Shown piece by piece: positions 12,535-15,394 of a stretch of DNA of 15,394 bases. Below the pieces are notes generated by a model. That model did no database searches, had not been told where the DNA came from, and was given only the letters and a program-made list of their open reading frames with translations. The first letter of the stretch is position 1, and each line of letters starts with the position of its first letter. Source of the DNA: WHSV01 sp050694055 (GTDB taxonomy: Bacteria > Actinomycetota > CADDZG01 > WHSQ01); contig JBOGWX010000157.1 of assembly GCA_050694055.1 (NCBI GenBank), positions 1-15,394 on the forward strand, given 5' to 3'. The translations under genes and the position numbers were made by a program.

Positions 12535-13943
12535 ATGGCTCAGCCGACGATCGATCCGACCTTCTACCGGACGGCTGCAGAGGCGGCGGCCGCTCCTGTC
12601 GAACAGCTCGCCTATGTGGTGGCCTTCGACCGGGCGGCGCAGAAGAACGACGCCATGACGGTTGTCGATGTAAACCCTGCTTCCGACAGCTACGGACGGG
12701 TAATCGGCTGGACCGACGTCCCGGGACTCGGGAACGAGCTGCACCACTTTGGCTGGAATGCCTGCAGCAGCGCGCTCAAGCATGAGGGCCACCGTATGGA
12801 CGGGCTCGCGCGCCGCTACCTCCTGGTGCCCGGCCTACGCTCGTCGAACATCTTCGTGCTGGACACCGAGCCGGACCCGCGTCAGCCGACGCTCGTCAAG
12901 ACGATCGACGGGAAGACCCTGTCCGCAAAGGCCGGCTATTCCCGCCCCCACACCCTGCACTGCGGGCCCGACGGGGTCTTCCTCACCTGCGTTGGCGGCG
13001 CCGAGGGCGACGACGACGGGCCGGGCGGGATCGCGCTGCTCGATCACGAAACGTTCGACGTGATTCGCGCCTGGGAGACCGACCGGGGGCCGCAGCACTT
13101 CCACTACGACGCATGGTGGCACCTCAACCAGAACGTCCTGATCTCCAGCGAGTGGGGCAGCCCTTCGATGATCGAGGACGGGATCGTGCCAGAGCTGCTG
13201 CTGGGCCAGAAGTACGGCCACGCCATCCATTTCTGGGACCTCGCGGCTGGTAAGCACGTCCAACGCGTCGACCTCGGTGCTCAGCACCAGATGGCGCTGG
13301 AGCTCCGCCCGTCCCACGACCCTAACGCGACCTGGGGTTTCGTCGGCGTCGTGATCTCCACCGAGGACCTCTCCGCATCGGTGTGGCGCTGGTTCCGCGA
13401 CGGCAACGACTGGAAGGTCGAGAAGGTCATCACCATTTCCCCCGAGCCCGCGGACCCGGAGCTGCTGCCGCCCGCGCTCAAGCCCTTCTCTGCAGTGCCG
13501 CCGCTCATCACCGACATCGACCTCTCAGTCGACGACAGGTTCCTCTACGTGTCTTGCTGGGGCACCGGCGAAATGAAGCAGTTCGACGTGTCAGACCCGG
13601 CGAACCCGAAGGAGACGGGATCCGTGCGGCTCGGCGGCATCGTCAACCGCACCCCCACCCGGCCAAGGCCGACATGCCGCTCTCCGGCGGGCCGCAGATG
13701 GTCGAGGTCAGTCGCGACGGCAAGCGGGTCTACTTCACCAACTCTCTGTACGGCGCGTGGGACGACCAGTTCTACCCGGACGGCGTCGGCGCCTGGATGG
13801 CCAAGCTCGACACCGACCCCCACGGTGGGTTGAGCATCGACGAGAGATTCTTCCCGCACGGCGAGGATTTCCGTGGCCTGCGCGTCCACCAGACTCGACT
13901 GCAGGGCGGCGACGCCTCGTCGGACTCATACTGTTATAGCTAA
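12535..13943 (+). pseudogene. SBP56-family selenium-binding protein (methanethiol oxidase-like), one frameshift
   Basis: The gene encodes a full-length SBP56 protein of about 469 residues once one base is restored. Family blocks are clear: GWNACSS, SRPHTLHCGPDGVFLTC, HFHYDAWWHLNQNVLISSEW, KYGHAIHFWDL, and DIDLSVDDRFLYVSCWGTGEMKQFDVSDP in the first frame. After the break come GGPQMVEVSRDGKRVYFTNS and the typical ending SSDSYCYS. SBP56 proteins are beta-propellers; characterised members oxidise methanethiol to formaldehyde, H2S and H2O2. The shift lies at the C5 run 13652-13656: a sixth C would give RTPHPAKADMP. Since everything else is intact, this is either very recent inactivation or a sequencing error. 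The ATG at 12535 has GAGGAGGG (12521-12528) six bases ahead. An in-frame ORF from 12412 is spurious. Confidence 0.85.
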
Positions 13944-14144
13944 CGGACTCGCCGAGAGTAGCCCTCGCCAGGGACCGGCCTCTATACAGGCGTCACGTCT
14001 CTTGACCACCCAGAAGGCGACGAGCAAGGCTACCGCGGCGTATGCAAAGACGACGCCCAAGCCCGCCAAAGGCCCGATCGGTATCGCATCGCCCAACTTG
14101 GCAATCGGGACGCCGTGACTCCTCATGGTAGTGCTGGCATGCAT
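13926..14144 (-). CDS. Small single-pass membrane protein or permease C-terminal remnant
   Basis: This is a 72-residue reading frame from an ATG at 14144. It contains one strong hydrophobic helix, PLAGLGVVFAYAAVALLVAF, followed by WVVKRRDA. A membrane helix ending in a VxxRRDA-like basic stretch resembles the C-terminal end of ABC-2-type transporter permeases, so it may be a leftover of a larger gene. The Shine-Dalgarno match is weak. It overlaps the end of the SBP56 gene by 18 bases on the opposite strand. Confidence is low because short GC-rich frames arise by chance. Confidence 0.3.
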   Translation of the reverse strand: MHASTTMRSHGVPIAKLGDAIPIGPLAGLGVVFAYAAVALLVAFWVVKRRDACIEAGPWRGLLSASPLAITV

Positions 14145-14171
14145 CAAACGACGCCCATCGCCCAGACTGTT

Positions 14172-14205
14172 TGGGCCGCGTTTGGGCCGCGCCAGAACCA
14201 CAAAT
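14172..14205 (+). repeat. 34-bp imperfect direct repeat, right copy (two tandem 11-mers)
   Basis: Here the two 11-mers TTTGGGCCGCG are perfect and contiguous (14170-14180, 14181-14191). Similarity to 12239-12272 stops at 14205, where IS256-type end sequence appears to begin. See the left copy for the alignment. Confidence 0.85.
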
Positions 14206-14206
14206 G

Positions 14207-15394
14207 GTGAGGATGTCCCGGTCGCCGTTGAATTTCGGTGACGACCCAACGGACTGACTACGCAACCTTACGACCTTCCTGTGACACTTTCTCGGCATGC
14301 GCGCGCAACGCCGCGACGAGGATCCGCATATCGCGATAGCCGTTGACGCGACGGAACTGCTTCTGCGCGACCTCGAGGCCGGCGGCGGTCCAGCGCTGGA
14401 TCATCTTGCCGTCGCGCCAGCGTTTGACGTTGCGCATCGTCGTACGCGCCACGGAGAACGCGGACTCAACCGTATTGGTCGACTGGAAGGTGCGCAGCAG
14501 GCTCGGCGGCAGCCCGAGACGCGTGACGGTGAGCGTTTCCTCCATGCCCTCGCGTAGTGACGCCGCGGCGTCCGGGTGGCGATCGTCGAGACTTCGGGCG
14601 AGCGCCTGCAAGGCTCTTAGCGCTTCGTCGGGATCGTCCTTGCGCCATGCCTGGTCCAGCTTGCGACCGATGAAGGGCTGCTCTGACTTGGGCAGGTAGT
14701 CGAGAACATTTCGCCGCTTGTGGATCCTACATCTATGGATGAGGCCGAACTCCCCGAACACGGCCTTGGCCCCGGCCTTGAGTCCCTTGCCGCCGTCGAG
14801 CACGAGCAGGATGCCGCCCGAGAAGTCGAGACCCCGCTCTTCGAGGTCCGAGAACAGATCGCGGCACACGGTCTTGTTCTCGGTCGAGCCTTGGCGCAGG
14901 CCCAAGACGTGCTTGTAGCCCTGGTTATCGACCCCCAGCGCGGTGACCATGGTGTGCTCTGCGACCTCGACGCCGTCGGCGAAGATCGCCACGATGTTGA
15001 GCTCCGAGAGGTCCTTTCCCATCAGCTCCTGCAACGCGACCTTGGTGCGGTTAACGAAGCGACGGGAGACCGAAGATCTCTTGATGCCGCTTGGGTCAAG
15101 GTCGTCGCCGACCGGCTCGAGCCCGGCCGGGTAATGGCGTGTCGAGAGGCCCGCGAGCATGCGCTCTAGCGCCATCTCGGAGAGCAGCTCGTCGCCGTCG
15201 AACGCGTTCCAGGTGGGGAGGGCGATCTCCTCTCCGGCGACGGAGCGGACGCGCGGCTTGTCGACCGCCACCCGGCGTCCGCCGAGCCCCACCGACGAGG
15301 TCTCACGGGTGTGGCGATACGCGGCCCGACCGGGATCGTGCTTGCCCTTGGGCCCTGCGATCGTGGTGACGTCTTCCTCCAGCAAGGTGTTGAA
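14207..15394. mobile_element. IS256-family insertion sequence, right part beyond the window
   Basis: The left end is placed near 14207 because repeat-derived similarity stops at 14205 and a non-coding stretch of about 50 bp (14207-14257) precedes the transposase stop, the usual layout for an IS terminus. The other end lies outside the window, so neither the inverted repeat nor a target duplication could be compared. The exact boundary is an estimate. Confidence 0.55.
14258..15394 (-). CDS. IS256-family (mutator-type) transposase, N-terminus outside the window
   Basis: At least 378 residues of a DDE transposase. Counting from the TTG at 15385, the catalytic residues are D137 (IFADGVEV), D197 (LVLDGGKGL) and E307 (STNTVESAFS). 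The family C/H motif RCRIHKRRN follows the second aspartate at 218-226. The C-terminal domain SVARTTMRNVKRWRDGKMIQ is also typical. The frame runs on past 15385 to the window edge (FNT before the TTG), and family members usually have another 30-60 residues, so the true start lies beyond 15394. No internal frameshift is seen, so the transposase may be active. Confidence 0.92.
   Translation of the reverse strand, partial: FNTLLEEDVTTIAGPKGKHDPGRAAYRHTRETSSVGLGGRRVAVDKPRVRSVAGEEIALPTWNAFDGDELLSEMALERMLAGLSTRHYPAGLEPVGDDLDPSGIKRSSVSRRFVNRTKVALQELMGKDLSELNIVAIFADGVEVAEHTMVTALGVDNQGYKHVLGLRQGSTENKTVCRDLFSDLEERGLDFSGGILLVLDGGKGLKAGAKAVFGEFGLIHRCRIHKRRNVLDYLPKSEQPFIGRKLDQAWRKDDPDEALRALQALARSLDDRHPDAAASLREGMEETLTVTRLGLPPSLLRTFQSTNTVESAFSVARTTMRNVKRWRDGKMIQRWTAAGLEVAQKQFRRVNGYRDMRILVAALRAHAEKVSQEGRKVA

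Overview
The window is GC-rich with short intergenic gaps and actinobacterial gene content: an ECF sigma factor with a membrane partner, a PASTA-tailed Ser/Thr kinase, a membrane-anchored FHA protein, SBP56, and frequent GTG/TTG starts. I infer a member of the Actinomycetota, probably from an environmental lineage. No gene present fixes a genus.

Left part (1-8842), mostly chromosomal housekeeping and accessory genes. Three copies of a 15-17 bp repeat (31-117) open the window. They are followed by an M20 metallopeptidase, a PrmA/HemK-like methyltransferase, a reverse-strand FadR/GntR-type regulator, a divergent exported TIM-barrel-like glycosidase, a reverse-strand FHA/transmembrane protein, and a TIGR01777-family SDR protein. 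A decayed adenosine-deaminase-like pseudogene comes next. It lies before a Ser/Thr kinase translationally coupled (GTGA overlap) to a CxxCH haem-binding-domain protein. FHA domains bind phosphothreonine, so the FHA protein and the kinase are plausible signalling partners.

Middle part (8843-12408): tRNA-Glu(TTC), then a 3.49-kb segment flanked by an exact 43-bp direct repeat of the tRNA 3' half. This is the signature of an element integrated into a tRNA gene. It carries an OsmC-family protein, a SigE-like ECF sigma factor overlapping a cysteine-rich single-pass membrane protein, and an MntA-HepT toxin-antitoxin pair. It has no integrase.

Right part (12409-15394): an SBP56 (selenium-binding protein / methanethiol oxidase-like) gene broken by one base in a C run, a small membrane-protein fragment, and an IS256-family transposase cut by the window edge. 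A 34-bp imperfect repeat built on two tandem 11-mers occurs just left of the right-hand tRNA fragment and again just left of the IS. This suggests two elements stacked in tandem at the same tRNA, the second one cut by the IS. Three single-base deletions (two in the deaminase, one in SBP56) all fall at short homopolymers, so sequencing error is a serious alternative to real decay for those sites.
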